From assembly GCA_030535455.1 (NCBI GenBank), contig JAUNJY010000021.1, positions 1-63,192 on the forward strand: a stretch of 63,192 nucleotides of DNA. Reading direction: 5' to 3'. The notes beneath the pieces were generated by a model that ran no database searches, was not told the DNA's origin, and was given only the letters and a program-made list of their open reading frames with translations. This document shows positions 31,659 through 41,185 of this stretch, piece by piece (positions within the stretch are counted from its first letter, which is position 1; every line of letters starts with the position of its first letter). The translations under genes were made by a program, and so were the position numbers. The DNA is from a bacterium. GTDB taxonomy: Bacteria; Bacillota; Clostridia; Lachnospirales; Lachnospiraceae.

Positions 31659-32972
31659 ATGTTATTTAGTCTGATGGGGGCGGCAATTGATTCTTTTTTG
31701 CTTTACCTGTTATTACATAATCAACTAGAATTTAAAAAAAAGTTCAAAAATCCACGTCTCATTGGATATTTATCCTTTTTTATACTGATTGCTCGTTTTT
31801 TAATCAATTGGAATGTGAAAGAGTCCGTTATGGACTATGTATCCAAAATACTATCGATTTTTCTAATTTTCATCCTTATCTTATTCCTATACTCTAATTC
31901 GATTAAGAAGAAAGTCATTAGCTTTTTAATATTTTATACGATCATAATACTATCCGAGGTGATCATTGTCTGTGCCCTGCTTTTACTCTCCTATGGCATG
32001 CCATTTCAACAAGTTATGCAGAATACGGCCATTGCCCAGATCTGTACCATATTTTCAAAGATCTTTGCCTTTGGGATAATAAATGAGTTTAATCTAAGGA
32101 GCAAAAATCTGGACATGCCTTACCACAAAGAACTTTCCTTTATCATGTTCTGTAACGTGACACTGTTCTTTATGATTCTATTCCTTTTTAGATCTGATTT
32201 TACGTATATGCAAAATAACTCCAATCCACTCATTGTCCTATCCTTTGGCTTATTATTTATATCAATCGTAGCCACTATGCTGATTATTAAGATTTCTCAG
32301 CGTTCTAAACAGGAAATGGACTACCAGTTACGTGTACAGCAATTAGAAATGCAGACAAATATGAATCAGGATATGGCAAGGCTTGTTTACAAACTTCGCT
32401 CTTTCCGCCACGATATGAACAATCATTTCAGCTTAATGGTGGGGCTCTTAAAAGAGAATGAGTATGAACAGCTTGAACACTATCTATCTGGAATTATTGA
32501 GGAAACCAGCGATGTAAATAATTATATCTTTCTTGAAAATAAAGCACTTACCGTAGTCATCAATAACAAGCTTGCAAAAGCTGCCATGCATAATGTTGAA
32601 TTTAAACCTATCATTGAGGTCCAGACCCTTCCAATGAATGATTTAGATATCTGTACATTACTTAGCAATATCTTGGATAATGCCATTGAGGCAGCTTCCC
32701 AGGTGGCCGACAATGCTTATCTGACTCTTAAGCTTTCAAAGAAAGGGTCCTACTACTTTATTCAGTGTGTTAATTCATTTAAGACTATGCCTATAGAGAA
32801 AAATGGTCGTTTCCAAACCACCAAGGATAATCAAAATATTCATGGACTAGGCATCGAGAACATAAAAAACATTGTAAATGAATATGATGGCGAGCTTAAC
32901 ATATACTATGACGATCAATTTCACATTCAAGTCTATTTACCGGATACTAGTCCACAAAAGGAGGAACTGTAA
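31659..32972 (+). CDS. agrC: AgrC-like sensor histidine kinase (GHKL type)
   Basis: 437 residues from ATG 31659 with GAGGTGA nine bases upstream. Six to seven membrane helices occupy about residues 1-205, then a dimerisation helix with the phospho-acceptor in FRHDMNNHFS near residue 250 and a GHKL ATPase domain with NILDNAIEAA and HGLGIENI. This is the layout of AgrC receptors for cyclic peptides. The last stop base overlaps the agrA start (TAATG). The receptor probably senses the peptide made by the divergent agrBD unit. Confidence 0.92.
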   Translation: MLFSLMGAAIDSFLLYLLLHNQLEFKKKFKNPRLIGYLSFFILIARFLINWNVKESVMDYVSKILSIFLIFILILFLYSNSIKKKVISFLIFYTIIILSEVIIVCALLLLSYGMPFQQVMQNTAIAQICTIFSKIFAFGIINEFNLRSKNLDMPYHKELSFIMFCNVTLFFMILFLFRSDFTYMQNNSNPLIVLSFGLLFISIVATMLIIKISQRSKQEMDYQLRVQQLEMQTNMNQDMARLVYKLRSFRHDMNNHFSLMVGLLKENEYEQLEHYLSGIIEETSDVNNYIFLENKALTVVINNKLAKAAMHNVEFKPIIEVQTLPMNDLDICTLLSNILDNAIEAASQVADNAYLTLKLSKKGSYYFIQCVNSFKTMPIEKNGRFQTTKDNQNIHGLGIENIKNIVNEYDGELNIYYDDQFHIQVYLPDTSPQKEEL

Positions 32973-33682
32973 TGCATTTTAATATTGCCGTATGTGATGA
33001 TGAGCAATTACAAGTACAGATCAATATAAATTATTTAAAGGAAATTATTAAGAAAAATCATCTCGATGTAACCTTAACCGGATTTACTTCCCTTGATGGG
33101 CTAAATGAACATCTTTCTATCAATGATGTTGATATTATATTTATGGATATTGATCTTGGAAATGCCTCCGGAATTAAAGGAGCAGCTGAACTATTTTCCA
33201 CAAGGCCTGATCTTCTCGTTATCTTTATTACAGGACATAGGGAATTTGCCTGTGAGGCATTTGACATTGATGCATTAGGCTACATATTAAAGCCAATTGT
33301 TCCTGATAAGTTAGAACATACCCTATTGAAGGCCATCCGCCAGATCACGGACCGCATTGAAAAGCAGTCAAGTCGTTTCCTAGTATTCTATGGAGATAAG
33401 AATAAGATGCGTGTTCCGGAAAATGAAATTCGTATCATTGAGCGAAGCGGTTCCCATGCATTGATTACTACTACAAAAGATAGTTACCGTGTCTACGATT
33501 CGTTGAAAAATCTATCAGAACGATTGAGCGATGATTTTATCCGTATTAATCAAAGTGATCTAATCAATGTTGCCGAAATAGATTCTATTCGCGGAACAAC
33601 TATGTATACAAAAAACTGCGGCGAGAAAGTAATTAGCCGTAAATATAGAAAAGACGTGCTAGAAGCGTTTTTTAATCAATAA
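32972..33682 (+). CDS. agrA: AgrA-like LytTR response regulator
   Basis: 236 residues. The receiver domain (1-125) has CDDE near residue 9, the phospho-acceptor in IIFMDIDLG near residue 55 and the Lys in ILKP near 105. A LytTR DNA-binding domain spans about 140-236 with IIERSGSHALI and FIRINQSDLINVAEI. It is co-transcribed with agrC and followed by a strong terminator. It should bind LytTR direct repeats such as those upstream of agrB, closing an autoinduction loop. Confidence 0.93.
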   Translation: MHFNIAVCDDEQLQVQININYLKEIIKKNHLDVTLTGFTSLDGLNEHLSINDVDIIFMDIDLGNASGIKGAAELFSTRPDLLVIFITGHREFACEAFDIDALGYILKPIVPDKLEHTLLKAIRQITDRIEKQSSRFLVFYGDKNKMRVPENEIRIIERSGSHALITTTKDSYRVYDSLKNLSERLSDDFIRINQSDLINVAEIDSIRGTTMYTKNCGEKVISRKYRKDVLEAFFNQ

Positions 33683-33730
33683 AAAAAGAGTCTGCATTGG
33701 CTGATCACTCAGTTATGCAGACTCTTTTTT
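33681..33730. terminator. bidirectional terminator between agrA and transaldolase
   Basis: AAAAAAGAGTCTGCAT pairs with ATGCAGACTCTTTTTT around a 16-base loop. Confidence 0.93.
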
Positions 33731-33744
33731 CTATTTATATAAGA

Positions 33745-34398
33745 CTATTCTCCAAATACAGCTCTATAATCAGCTTGGAATTTAGCAATTCCTTGATCTG
33801 TTAATGGATGTTTTGTCATTGTTTCAATAACACTGTATGGTACAGTTGCAATATCAGCTCCTGCTAATGCGCAATCTGTTACATGAATTGGATTACGAAC
33901 GCTTGCAGCAATGATTTCTGTCTGAATACCATGGATTTCAAAAATTTCAGCTACTTGACGAATTAAGTCAATACCTGGCATTGAAATATCATCTAAACGG
34001 CCTAAGAATGGTGATACATAAGATGCACCAGCTCTAGCTGCTAATAATGCTTGGTTTGCTGAGAAAACTAATGTTACGTTAGTTTTAATACCTTCACTAG
34101 TTAATACTTTTACTGCTTTTAATCCTTCAACAGTCATAGGGATTTTAACTACCATATTAGGATGGATTTTAGCGATTTCTCTACCTTCTTTGATCATGCC
34201 TTCAGCATCTACAGTAGTCGCTTTTACTTCTCCACTGATAGGTCCGTCTACGATTGATGTAATTTCCTTAATTACTTGAGCAAAATCTCTTCCCTCTTTT
34301 GCAATTAATGATGGATTTGTTGTAACCCCACAAATAACTCCCATGTCATTTGCTTTCTTAATGTCTTCTACATTGGCTGTATCAATAAAAAACTTCAT
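33745..34398 (-). CDS. tal: transaldolase (short, FSA/TalC-like class)
   Basis: 217 residues, the length of the short single-barrel transaldolase/fructose-6-phosphate aldolase group. The start [15 protein letters not shown], the TTNPSLI motif, the Schiff-base lysine in VVKIPMT near residue 85, and SPFLGRLDD are all present. Enzymes of this class move dihydroxyacetone units between sugar phosphates in the non-oxidative pentose phosphate pathway, or cleave fructose 6-phosphate; sequence alone leans to transaldolase. Single gene with AGGAGG before the ATG. Confidence 0.92.
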   Translation of the reverse strand: MKFFIDTANVEDIKKANDMGVICGVTTNPSLIAKEGRDFAQVIKEITSIVDGPISGEVKATTVDAEGMIKEGREIAKIHPNMVVKIPMTVEGLKAVKVLTSEGIKTNVTLVFSANQALLAARAGASYVSPFLGRLDDISMPGIDLIRQVAEIFEIHGIQTEIIAASVRNPIHVTDCALAGADIATVPYSVIETMTKHPLTDQGIAKFQADYRAVFGE

Positions 34399-34499
34399 TT
34401 CTACTACCTCCTAAGTAATATGTTATAAGATATAATATACTATATTTCCTATTATATATCATTATGTTTTACAATTAAACTATATTTTTGTAAAAAACA

Positions 34500-34818
34500 A
34501 GAAATTTGCATCTGCAAATTTCTTAGCGCTGAACGTGATTACATCGTAATATACTCCTTTCACGTGAATGCGCATCTTGGCTTTCTGTTCTTAGAAAGCC
34601 TTTTTTATTTAGAAGGCTGCTCGAAGAGAAGTCTCCTAAATAAAAAAATTAAATTTGCATCTGCAAATTTCTTAGCGCTGAACGTGATTACAAAGTAATA
34701 TACTCCCTTCACGTGAATGCGCATCTCGGCTTTCTGTTCTTGGAAAGCCTTTTTTTATTTTAGGAAAGTTAAAAACTTTCCTAAAATAAAAAAAGAAACT
34801 TGCATCTGCAAATTTCTT
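34500..34818. repeat. two tandem structured repeats plus extra hairpin I, beside tRNA-Asn
   Basis: Copies at about 34500-34648 and 34649-34794, period 149, then a third hairpin I alone (34795-34818). Paired sequences differ from other loci: hairpin I AGAAATTTGCA/TGCAAATTTCT; nested helix ACGTG/CACGT with ATTAC/GTAAT; the core GCGCATCT(T/C)GGCTTTCTG is kept; hairpin III is ATTTAG/CTAAAT in copy 1 and ATTTTAGGAAAGTT/AACTTTCCTAAAAT in copy 2. On the minus strand the last hairpin I (GAAATTTGCA with TGCAAGTTTC, then T7) is a good terminator for tRNA-Asn. Confidence 0.9.
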
Positions 34819-34835
34819 TTTGGGCAAAAAAATAA

Positions 34836-34908
34836 CTCCCCAAGTTGGACTCGAACCAACGACAACACGGTTAACAGCCGTGTGCTCTACCAACTGAGCT
34901 ATTGAGGA
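34836..34908 (-). tRNA. tRNA-Asn(GTT)
   Basis: Complete cloverleaf on the minus strand: acceptor TCCTCAA/TTGGGGA, D-arm AGCTCAGTTGGTAGAGC, anticodon loop CTGTTAA (GTT, asparagine), T-arm TTGGTTCGAGTCCAA, discriminator G, no encoded CCA. Confidence 0.96.
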
Positions 34909-34918
34909 ATATGCTTAT

Positions 34919-34947
34919 ATTATATACAGGTATAAGAAAAAAGTCAA
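34919..34947 (-). promoter_or_regulatory. promoter of tRNA-Asn, overlapping a terminator-like stem
   Basis: Minus-strand TTGACT (34947-34942), 17-base spacer, TATAAT (34924-34919). The -35 box is also the descending arm of an AAAAAAGTCAA/TTGACTTTTTT stem whose other arm lies near 34976-34990, so the element may end the cobalamin operon transcript as well. Confidence 0.75.
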
Positions 34948-35017
34948 CACTTTTTTTTCAAAATTAATTCTACAATTGACTTTTTTCTTTTTTGTTCATC
35001 TACAATGTATCTCTTTC

Positions 35018-36211
35018 TTAGTTTTCACTTAACAGCATGGAATGAATCGTTTCTGCTCTCTGCTTCCATGTATGTTCTCTACATGTTCTTTCAAAGGCAT
35101 GATGTATGATTTGCTTAGTAGTAACTGTACTATTTAATATTGTCCTAACGACTTCAGGAAGCTTATCTAATTCATCTAATCTATAATAAAACAGTTCTGT
35201 TTGATCATGGTATTGTTCTTCTAAGTATTTGCTAGAATCGGTTAGTACGACTGCCTTATTCATCATTGTATTGAATATACGATCATGAGCACCATCCTTA
35301 AACCAAGGCATTACATTTAATGAGATTTTAGCATTTTGAATATACTTAAGACAGTCCGCTGATTTACATTCCTTATGCATAATTAAATTTTCAGGATGTC
35401 TGCATTCTAGGTTCTCCCATCCTGCCCCTATTACATCTACCTTAAACCCATGATCTACTAATGTTTTAACTACTTCCCCTCGAAAATGCATACGTACATA
35501 AAGGTCAATGAAGATCATTGTAGCCATTGCATCTTTAAGATTATCTTCCGTCTTCTCATCCTCAAGTTCTCTCATCAGATGCTTTTCCATACACTTATCA
35601 ATGGACAGCCATGGATGCTCAATTAAATCATTAATTATTTCATAATAGAACTTTGTATATTCTTCATTTACCCTTGTAATATGCTTTTCAAATGTCTTGG
35701 GATTGGCATAATTTCCGGTAAATACAATGTCCATCTTTCGCTCTTCAAATGGTTTTTCAATAAAATGTTCATGCTCATCATATTGAGTTCCCGCAAGTGG
35801 TAAAAAACCAGTATTGGTGATCTGAGGGAAGAATCGCTGTACATATGCCAGATGGTCTCTATCTATACATAGCTGAATGGATCTTTTTGGCATTCGTTCT
35901 AGAATTTCATGATAATAAAAAGGATGATCCACCATTATGTTTATACATAACACATCATAAACATCCCATAACAGTTGTCTATTTTTCTCTTGGAATAATT
36001 CATAGTCATCTAATCCAATAAAGTTAAAGGTAATCAGCGCAGTGCGACCTTTCACAATAAATTTCTTTAAATGACGTATGCTCGTCTGTGGATCCGAAAA
36101 GTCAAACATAAATATCTTATAACCAAGTTTCTCAAATGTTGGCTTCATTTGTTCGGAAAAATATCCTAGTGTTTCAATGTTTCCCTTACATAAAACTAAT
36201 TTTTCAATCAT
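35018..36211 (-). CDS. CgeB-like glycosyltransferase family protein
   Basis: 397 residues, cytoplasmic. The N-terminal half resembles the DUF3880 domain (LITFNFIGLDDYELF, VDHPFYYHEILE) and the C-terminal half a GT4-like nucleotide-sugar domain (VDVIGAGWENL, KISLNVMPWFKDGAHDRIFN and NKAVVLTDSSKYLEEQY), as in spore-associated CgeB/SpaM proteins. The sugar donor and acceptor are unknown. It starts 26 bases after the BtuD-like ATPase gene with AAAAGGAG, with no terminator between, so it is probably the last gene of the cobalamin operon although it has no evident B12 role. Confidence 0.78.
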   Translation of the reverse strand: MIEKLVLCKGNIETLGYFSEQMKPTFEKLGYKIFMFDFSDPQTSIRHLKKFIVKGRTALITFNFIGLDDYELFQEKNRQLLWDVYDVLCINIMVDHPFYYHEILERMPKRSIQLCIDRDHLAYVQRFFPQITNTGFLPLAGTQYDEHEHFIEKPFEERKMDIVFTGNYANPKTFEKHITRVNEEYTKFYYEIINDLIEHPWLSIDKCMEKHLMRELEDEKTEDNLKDAMATMIFIDLYVRMHFRGEVVKTLVDHGFKVDVIGAGWENLECRHPENLIMHKECKSADCLKYIQNAKISLNVMPWFKDGAHDRIFNTMMNKAVVLTDSSKYLEEQYHDQTELFYYRLDELDKLPEVVRTILNSTVTTKQIIHHAFERTCREHTWKQRAETIHSMLLSEN

Positions 36212-36237
36212 TCTGATGCTCCTTTTTTCCCATATAC

Positions 36238-36999
36238 TTATGTTGCATGGTAAAGTATATGGATCTGTTCATTCTCATCAGTATAAATGGTTGTATTAAT
36301 CTCATATACCTGCTTTATATACTCTGCAGTAAGTACGTCTTTGGGTTGTCCTTCAGCAATTATAGTACCATCTTTCATTAAATATAGATAGTCACAATAC
36401 ATAGCTGCAATATTAAGGTCATGAATGGCTGCAAAAACGGTTAATTCCTTCCTTTTTACTAATTCCATTACTTCTAGCTGATATCTGATGTCAAGATGAT
36501 TCGTCGGCTCATCTAAGATTAAACACTCTGTTTCTTGTGCCAACGCCCTTGCTAGGATGACTCTCTGCTGCTCTCCCCCTGATAAGGTGGAAAAAATACG
36601 ATTATTAAACTGCTCAAGCCCTACTTCTTTTAAACAGCTCCATACAATCTCATAATCTTTTTTATTGTCTTGTTCTAAAAGTTTCTTATGTGGTGACCTT
36701 CCCATAAGAACAATCTCTTCTACTGTAAAATCAAAATTGTAGTGGTTTTGCTGTTCAAGAACTGCTATTTTTTTTGCAGACTCCTTAATCTTCATCTGTT
36801 CAAGAGATTTGTTATCTAATAGGATTACTCCACTATCTGGTTTTAATGTTCGATAGATACACTTTAAAAAAGTACTTTTTCCACTACCATTTGGACCTAG
36901 TATACCTGTTAACTGATTTCTTCTTACATTAAGATTAATTCCTTTTAAAATAGAGGTTTCTCCTAATCGTTTGGTTACTCCCTTTGTCTCAATCATCAT
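36238..36999 (-). CDS. btuD: ABC transporter ATPase, BtuD/FecE-like
   Basis: 253 residues with Walker A GPNGSGKST, signature LSGGEQQR, Walker B CLILDEPTNHLD and H-loop AAIHDLN. It belongs to the iron-siderophore/heme/B12 import class. ATG overlaps the permease stop (ATGA). Placement inside the cobalamin-synthesis cluster indicates corrinoid (cobalamin or cobinamide) uptake; iron-complex transport cannot be excluded from sequence alone. Confidence 0.88.
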   Translation of the reverse strand: MMIETKGVTKRLGETSILKGINLNVRRNQLTGILGPNGSGKSTFLKCIYRTLKPDSGVILLDNKSLEQMKIKESAKKIAVLEQQNHYNFDFTVEEIVLMGRSPHKKLLEQDNKKDYEIVWSCLKEVGLEQFNNRIFSTLSGGEQQRVILARALAQETECLILDEPTNHLDIRYQLEVMELVKRKELTVFAAIHDLNIAAMYCDYLYLMKDGTIIAEGQPKDVLTAEYIKQVYEINTTIYTDENEQIHILYHAT

Positions 37000-38066
37000 G
37001 TATTACTGCCTCCCAAACCATAAGTCTTTTTCAAACATAAGTATAAAAAACAAGGACCGCCAATCATTGATGTCAGTATACCAATTGGTAATTCTGAGTT
37101 AGGCAGAATGCTTCTGCATCCTACATCAGCCCATATCATGAAAATTGCTCCTACCAGGCTTGCAATTGGCAATACATTTTTGTGGTTATTTCCTACAACC
37201 ACTCTTACCATATGTGGAATTAATAATCCTACAAATCCAATCATTCCAGATGCATATACAATGACACCTACCATTAATGAACTGATTAATAAGTATAAAT
37301 ATCGATATCTTTGAAGGTCAGTTCCCAGTGTGATTGCTGCCTGATCTCCAAGAAGCATCAGGTTTAATGTGCGAAATTGAGTACAGAAGAATGCGGTTCC
37401 TACTAATACTATTATTACTACCACTGCATTGGTCTCTGCCTTGGCTCCAGCCAGACTTCCCATTAACCAGTACGTGATGCTTTGTATTCCTTCTTTGTTA
37501 TTTGCCAGATATACAATAAAACTGGAAAAGGCAGAGCAGATTGAGCTAATTCCTGTCCCCACCAATAACAGCTTTACAGAATTGGCTCTTCCCCCAATAT
37601 TGGCACATGCTACTACAAGAATAGATACTAAGAATGCGCCTAGAAATGCAACTATTCCTACTGACTGGTTTCCAAATATGGCTCCTACACCAAGTAAAAT
37701 TGCTGCAGTAGCACCTAATGATGCTCCTGAAGATACTCCTAATATATAAGGGTCTGCAATAGGATTTTTCACAATTGCCTGCATTACAGTTCCTGTTACT
37801 GCTAATCCCATCCCTACTGGAATTGCTAGAATAATTCTTGGCAATCGTATCATCCAGACAATGTCATGAACTGGACCTGTGGCAAATTCTTTAAATGCTT
37901 CTATATGAAATAGTTCATAACCAATTACTTTATATACACTGGTAATCGGTATAGATGTGGTACCTATGGTGACTGCAATTAGAATAGAGACTCCTAAAAT
38001 TACTAACAAGGAAAGAACCATTCCTATTAATAGAAATGGTCCTTTTCTTGTATTTTTTAGACTATT
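36996..38066 (-). CDS. btuC: ABC transporter permease, BtuC/FecCD-like
   Basis: 356 residues from ATG 38066 (AGAAGGAA upstream); the frame opens 22 codons earlier inside the binding-protein gene. About ten membrane helices of the FecCD family, with RLPRIILAIPVGMGLAVTG and GLLIPHMVRVVVGNNHK as signature regions and an A-S-L-G-A stretch typical of the class. It overlaps the end of the binding-protein gene by five bases and the start of the ATPase gene by four. The three genes form a complete corrinoid-type importer. Confidence 0.88.
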   Translation of the reverse strand, partial: NSLKNTRKGPFLLIGMVLSLLVILGVSILIAVTIGTTSIPITSVYKVIGYELFHIEAFKEFATGPVHDIVWMIRLPRIILAIPVGMGLAVTGTVMQAIVKNPIADPYILGVSSGASLGATAAILLGVGAIFGNQSVGIVAFLGAFLVSILVVACANIGGRANSVKLLLVGTGISSICSAFSSFIVYLANNKEGIQSITYWLMGSLAGAKAETNAVVVIIVLVGTAFFCTQFRTLNLMLLGDQAAITLGTDLQRYRYLYLLISSLMVGVIVYASGMIGFVGLLIPHMVRVVVGNNHKNVLPIASLVGAIFMIWADVGCRSILPNSELPIGILTSMIGGPCFLYLCLKKTYGLGGSNT

Positions 38067-39078
38067 CATAAATTCCTTCTGAAAATGCTTCGATCCCATT
38101 TTGTGTACGTATACCGCTTGCATACATATCACCTAACATGATTGCATGTACATTTCCATTTTTCACTGCTGATAAACTTGCAAATGAAGGATCTTTTAAT
38201 ACCTTATCAAGGTTTGCAGTCTTAACATCTTCTCCATTTTCACCACTATAAGCCATATATACTACAAAGATTTCATCTGGATTTAATGAAACAAGTTCCT
38301 CTTTGCTAATATTAGATCCTTCTGGTGCTACTAATTTAGCACCTAATGAAGTGACCATATCACCTGCTAAAGACGCTTGTCCATAATTAGTAATAGCATC
38401 ACCAAGGAATTCAATTACAGCAACTGTTTTTTGTTCTGTTTCAGTTTCTGCTTTTTTCTCTGCATCACTTATTTCTTGTTTCATTTTATTGACGATTTCT
38501 TCTGCTTTCTCTTCTACATCAAAGATTTTTCCTAAATTAAGAATATCTGTATATTCATTTTCTAGTGTTCTTGTAGTGTAGTTCTTTCTTGTATTGCTGT
38601 TAATATATGTGTTACATCCGTTAGAAATCCAGTAATCAACGTTTCCTAAATTTTTATCGCTGAAGATAGAACCCCAGCTTAAGATCATATCTGGCTGAAG
38701 GGAAATCACTGTTTCTTTGGATGGTGTAAATTCATCTAAATAGTTTACTTTATCAAATGCTGTCTTTAATGAGCTATCTACTTCGTTATCTAATCCTGCT
38801 GCTGCAACTAAACGATCTTCTAAGCCTAATGCCAACATTGTTTCAATGGAACCTTGATATACCGCAAGTACACGTTCTGGTGCCTTTTCATAAACTGTTG
38901 TTACTTCTTTTCCTTCTCCATCATAAGTTGTAATCGTTACCGGATAGTGAGAAGATGATGTTTCTGTATTCGCTGGTACTTCTTCATTTTTCGTATTCTC
39001 TTTACATCCTGCTAGTAAGCATACTACCATAACTAGCATAAGTACTAATTGGAATTTTTTCATTATTGATTTGTTCAT
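38062..39078 (-). CDS. btuF: corrinoid/siderophore-binding lipoprotein, BtuF-like
   Basis: 338 residues with a lipoprotein signal (lipobox LLAGC, Cys near residue 25). The helical-backbone periplasmic-binding fold is seen in PERVLAVYQGSIETMLALGLEDRLVAA and SLQPDMILSWGS, with the interdomain helix (about residues 185-215) rich in Lys/Glu. It delivers substrate to the neighbouring BtuCD-like complex. In this operon the substrate is probably a corrinoid. Confidence 0.85.
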   Translation of the reverse strand: MNKSIMKKFQLVLMLVMVVCLLAGCKENTKNEEVPANTETSSSHYPVTITTYDGEGKEVTTVYEKAPERVLAVYQGSIETMLALGLEDRLVAAAGLDNEVDSSLKTAFDKVNYLDEFTPSKETVISLQPDMILSWGSIFSDKNLGNVDYWISNGCNTYINSNTRKNYTTRTLENEYTDILNLGKIFDVEEKAEEIVNKMKQEISDAEKKAETETEQKTVAVIEFLGDAITNYGQASLAGDMVTSLGAKLVAPEGSNISKEELVSLNPDEIFVVYMAYSGENGEDVKTANLDKVLKDPSFASLSAVKNGNVHAIMLGDMYASGIRTQNGIEAFSEGIYE

Positions 39079-39099
39079 TTCTATTTCCTTTTACCTATC

Positions 39100-39621
39100 C
39101 TAAAATTCCACGCCTCTTCTGGCAGGAATTCCTTTTTCATATGGATGTCTTTCTTTTCTCATTTCTGTTATATAATCTGCATGTTCTATAAAAAGGGCAT
39201 CTGGATTTCTGCCTGTTATTACAATCTCTAGCTGCTCCGTCCTTGTCTCAAGTAGCCTTTGGACCATATCTTTTTCTATTAATCCACGTCGATATGCTGC
39301 TGATAGCTCATCTAATACAAGCAAATCACAATTTCCTTCTGCTACTAACTCCATAGCCTTTTTAAGATTATCGTTATGCATACACTTGGTACGCTCTTTT
39401 TCTTCTTCTGACATCGTCCAGACAAATCCTAAATCTTCCTTGTTTCGTAATACTCTTATTTCAGGTATTCTTTGTAATATTGAAAGTTCCCCTGTTTGGC
39501 TTCCTTTTAGAAATTGTACGATGACAACTCTATTGCCACATCCTGCCGAACGAACTGCAAGTCCCATGGCAGCTGTGGTCTTTCCTTTTCCTTCTCCATG
39601 ATATACATGGACCATACTCAT
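39100..39621 (-). CDS. cobO: cob(I)yrinic acid a,c-diamide adenosyltransferase
   Basis: 173 residues of the CobA/CobO/BtuR family. Starts with VHVYHGEGKGKTTAAMG (P-loop GEGKGKTT), then VVIVQFLKGSQTGE and LLVLDELSAAYRRG. It transfers the adenosyl group from ATP to the cobalt of corrinoids, making the 5'-deoxyadenosyl form required for the later amidation and loop-assembly steps. AGGAG precedes the ATG. It sits four bases after cbiP. Confidence 0.94.
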   Translation of the reverse strand: MSMVHVYHGEGKGKTTAAMGLAVRSAGCGNRVVIVQFLKGSQTGELSILQRIPEIRVLRNKEDLGFVWTMSEEEKERTKCMHNDNLKKAMELVAEGNCDLLVLDELSAAYRRGLIEKDMVQRLLETRTEQLEIVITGRNPDALFIEHADYITEMRKERHPYEKGIPARRGVEF

Positions 39622-39625
39622 TCTC

Positions 39626-41164
39626 CTATCTGTCTCTTTCTATTCCCATTATTGAATAGATTTTTTGCATGTCTATACTTTCTCTGATTACTTGTGCTAA
39701 CTTGTCATACTGGTCCATCTTATATTGTTCATAGTCTACAACGACTAAATCTTCTTTTGTCAGGCCTTTTCGCTCTAGCAGAATATGCAATAATGTCTTT
39801 GTAAATAATTGATTTTCGAAAATTCCGTGGATATATGTGCCCATAACGGTTTCAGATACACAGCCGTCCAATTTCCAATCCTCTTGTTGTTCATTTACAT
39901 TATGGACTTTTGCAAAAGTTTGCGTTTCCTTAAATGGTTTGGAAATTCCCATATGAATTTCATATCCATCAATAGTAATTCCAGACAGTGGTTTAAATAC
40001 GCCCTCTAGATCTGCAATCTTTCCTTTTGCTCTTGTCCTAGTCTTTTCTGTTTCAAATCTGGTGTCCATTGGTAGTAAGTCTATGCCGGCAAGAGAACCT
40101 AATCCTTCACTTCCTTCTTCATCCACTACCTTACGTCCTAGCATCTGAAAACCTCCGCAAATTCCCATTACCAAACATCCTTCTTTATGAAGCTTTAGGA
40201 TTGTTGCTTCTAATCCGCTCTCTCTTAACCATTTTAGATCTGAGATTGTACTTTTACTTCCTGGCAATATAATAAGGTCTGGTTTCTTTAATTCACTTAT
40301 CTTATTAACATAGCGGACTGATACCCCTTCAATTGCTTCTAATGGATTAAAATCTGTAAAATTTGATATTCTTGGCAGCTTTATTATGGCGATATCTACT
40401 GCCCCAATGGCTGCTTTTTTATCAAATCGCTCCGTAAGGCTATCTTCATCCTCAATATCAAGAGTAGCATAAGGTACGACGCCTACCACGTCTTTCGATG
40501 TAATTTCCTCTAACATAGTAATGCCCGGATCCAAGATGGTCTTATCGCCTCTAAACTTATTAATAATTAGGCCTTTTACCCTCTCTTTTTCATCCTCTTC
40601 TAATAGCTGCATAGTACCAGCCAGCTGTGCAAATACTCCGCCACGATCAATATCTCCAATTAATACTACAGGGGCATCCACTAACTTAGCCATCCCCATG
40701 TTGACAATATCTTCATTTTTTAAATTGATTTCAGCCGGTGAACCAGCACCCTCAATGACAATAATGTCATTTTCTTGTGCCAACTTCTCATAGGCTTGCA
40801 TAATGTCCGGTATTAATTGTTTCTTATGCTTAAAGTACTCTCTTGCCTGCATGTTTCCTTTCACTTCACCATTTACGATGACCTGGGAACCCATATCTGT
40901 TGTTGGCTTAAGTAATATTGGATTCATATATACAGAAGGCTTCTTGTTACAAGCTTCTGCCTGCATTACCTGAGCTCGTCCCATTTCCAAACCTTCTTCT
41001 GTAATAAAGGAGTTTAATGCCATATTTTGAGACTTAAAAGGTGCCACTTCATATCCATCTTGTACAAATACACGGCATAGACCTGCTGTTAGCAGGCTTT
41101 TACCTACATTAGACATGGTCCCTTGAACCATGATGGGGATGGCTCTTCTTTGTGTTTCTTTCAT
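39626..41164 (-). CDS. cbiP: cobyric acid synthase (glutamine-dependent)
   Basis: 512 residues. The N-terminal dethiobiotin-synthetase-like domain begins PIMVQGTMSNVGKSLLTAG and the C-terminal class I amidotransferase domain (about 255-450) carries the nucleophile Cys in MGICGGFQMLG and a later YEIHMG histidine. It amidates positions b, d, e and g of adenosylcobyrinic acid diamide with glutamine-derived ammonia. Length is that of CbiP/CobQ rather than CbiA. Confidence 0.95.
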   Translation of the reverse strand: MKETQRRAIPIMVQGTMSNVGKSLLTAGLCRVFVQDGYEVAPFKSQNMALNSFITEEGLEMGRAQVMQAEACNKKPSVYMNPILLKPTTDMGSQVIVNGEVKGNMQAREYFKHKKQLIPDIMQAYEKLAQENDIIVIEGAGSPAEINLKNEDIVNMGMAKLVDAPVVLIGDIDRGGVFAQLAGTMQLLEEDEKERVKGLIINKFRGDKTILDPGITMLEEITSKDVVGVVPYATLDIEDEDSLTERFDKKAAIGAVDIAIIKLPRISNFTDFNPLEAIEGVSVRYVNKISELKKPDLIILPGSKSTISDLKWLRESGLEATILKLHKEGCLVMGICGGFQMLGRKVVDEEGSEGLGSLAGIDLLPMDTRFETEKTRTRAKGKIADLEGVFKPLSGITIDGYEIHMGISKPFKETQTFAKVHNVNEQQEDWKLDGCVSETVMGTYIHGIFENQLFTKTLLHILLERKGLTKEDLVVVDYEQYKMDQYDKLAQVIRESIDMQKIYSIMGIERDR

Positions 41165-41185
41165 ATTTATAACCTTGCTCCTTAC

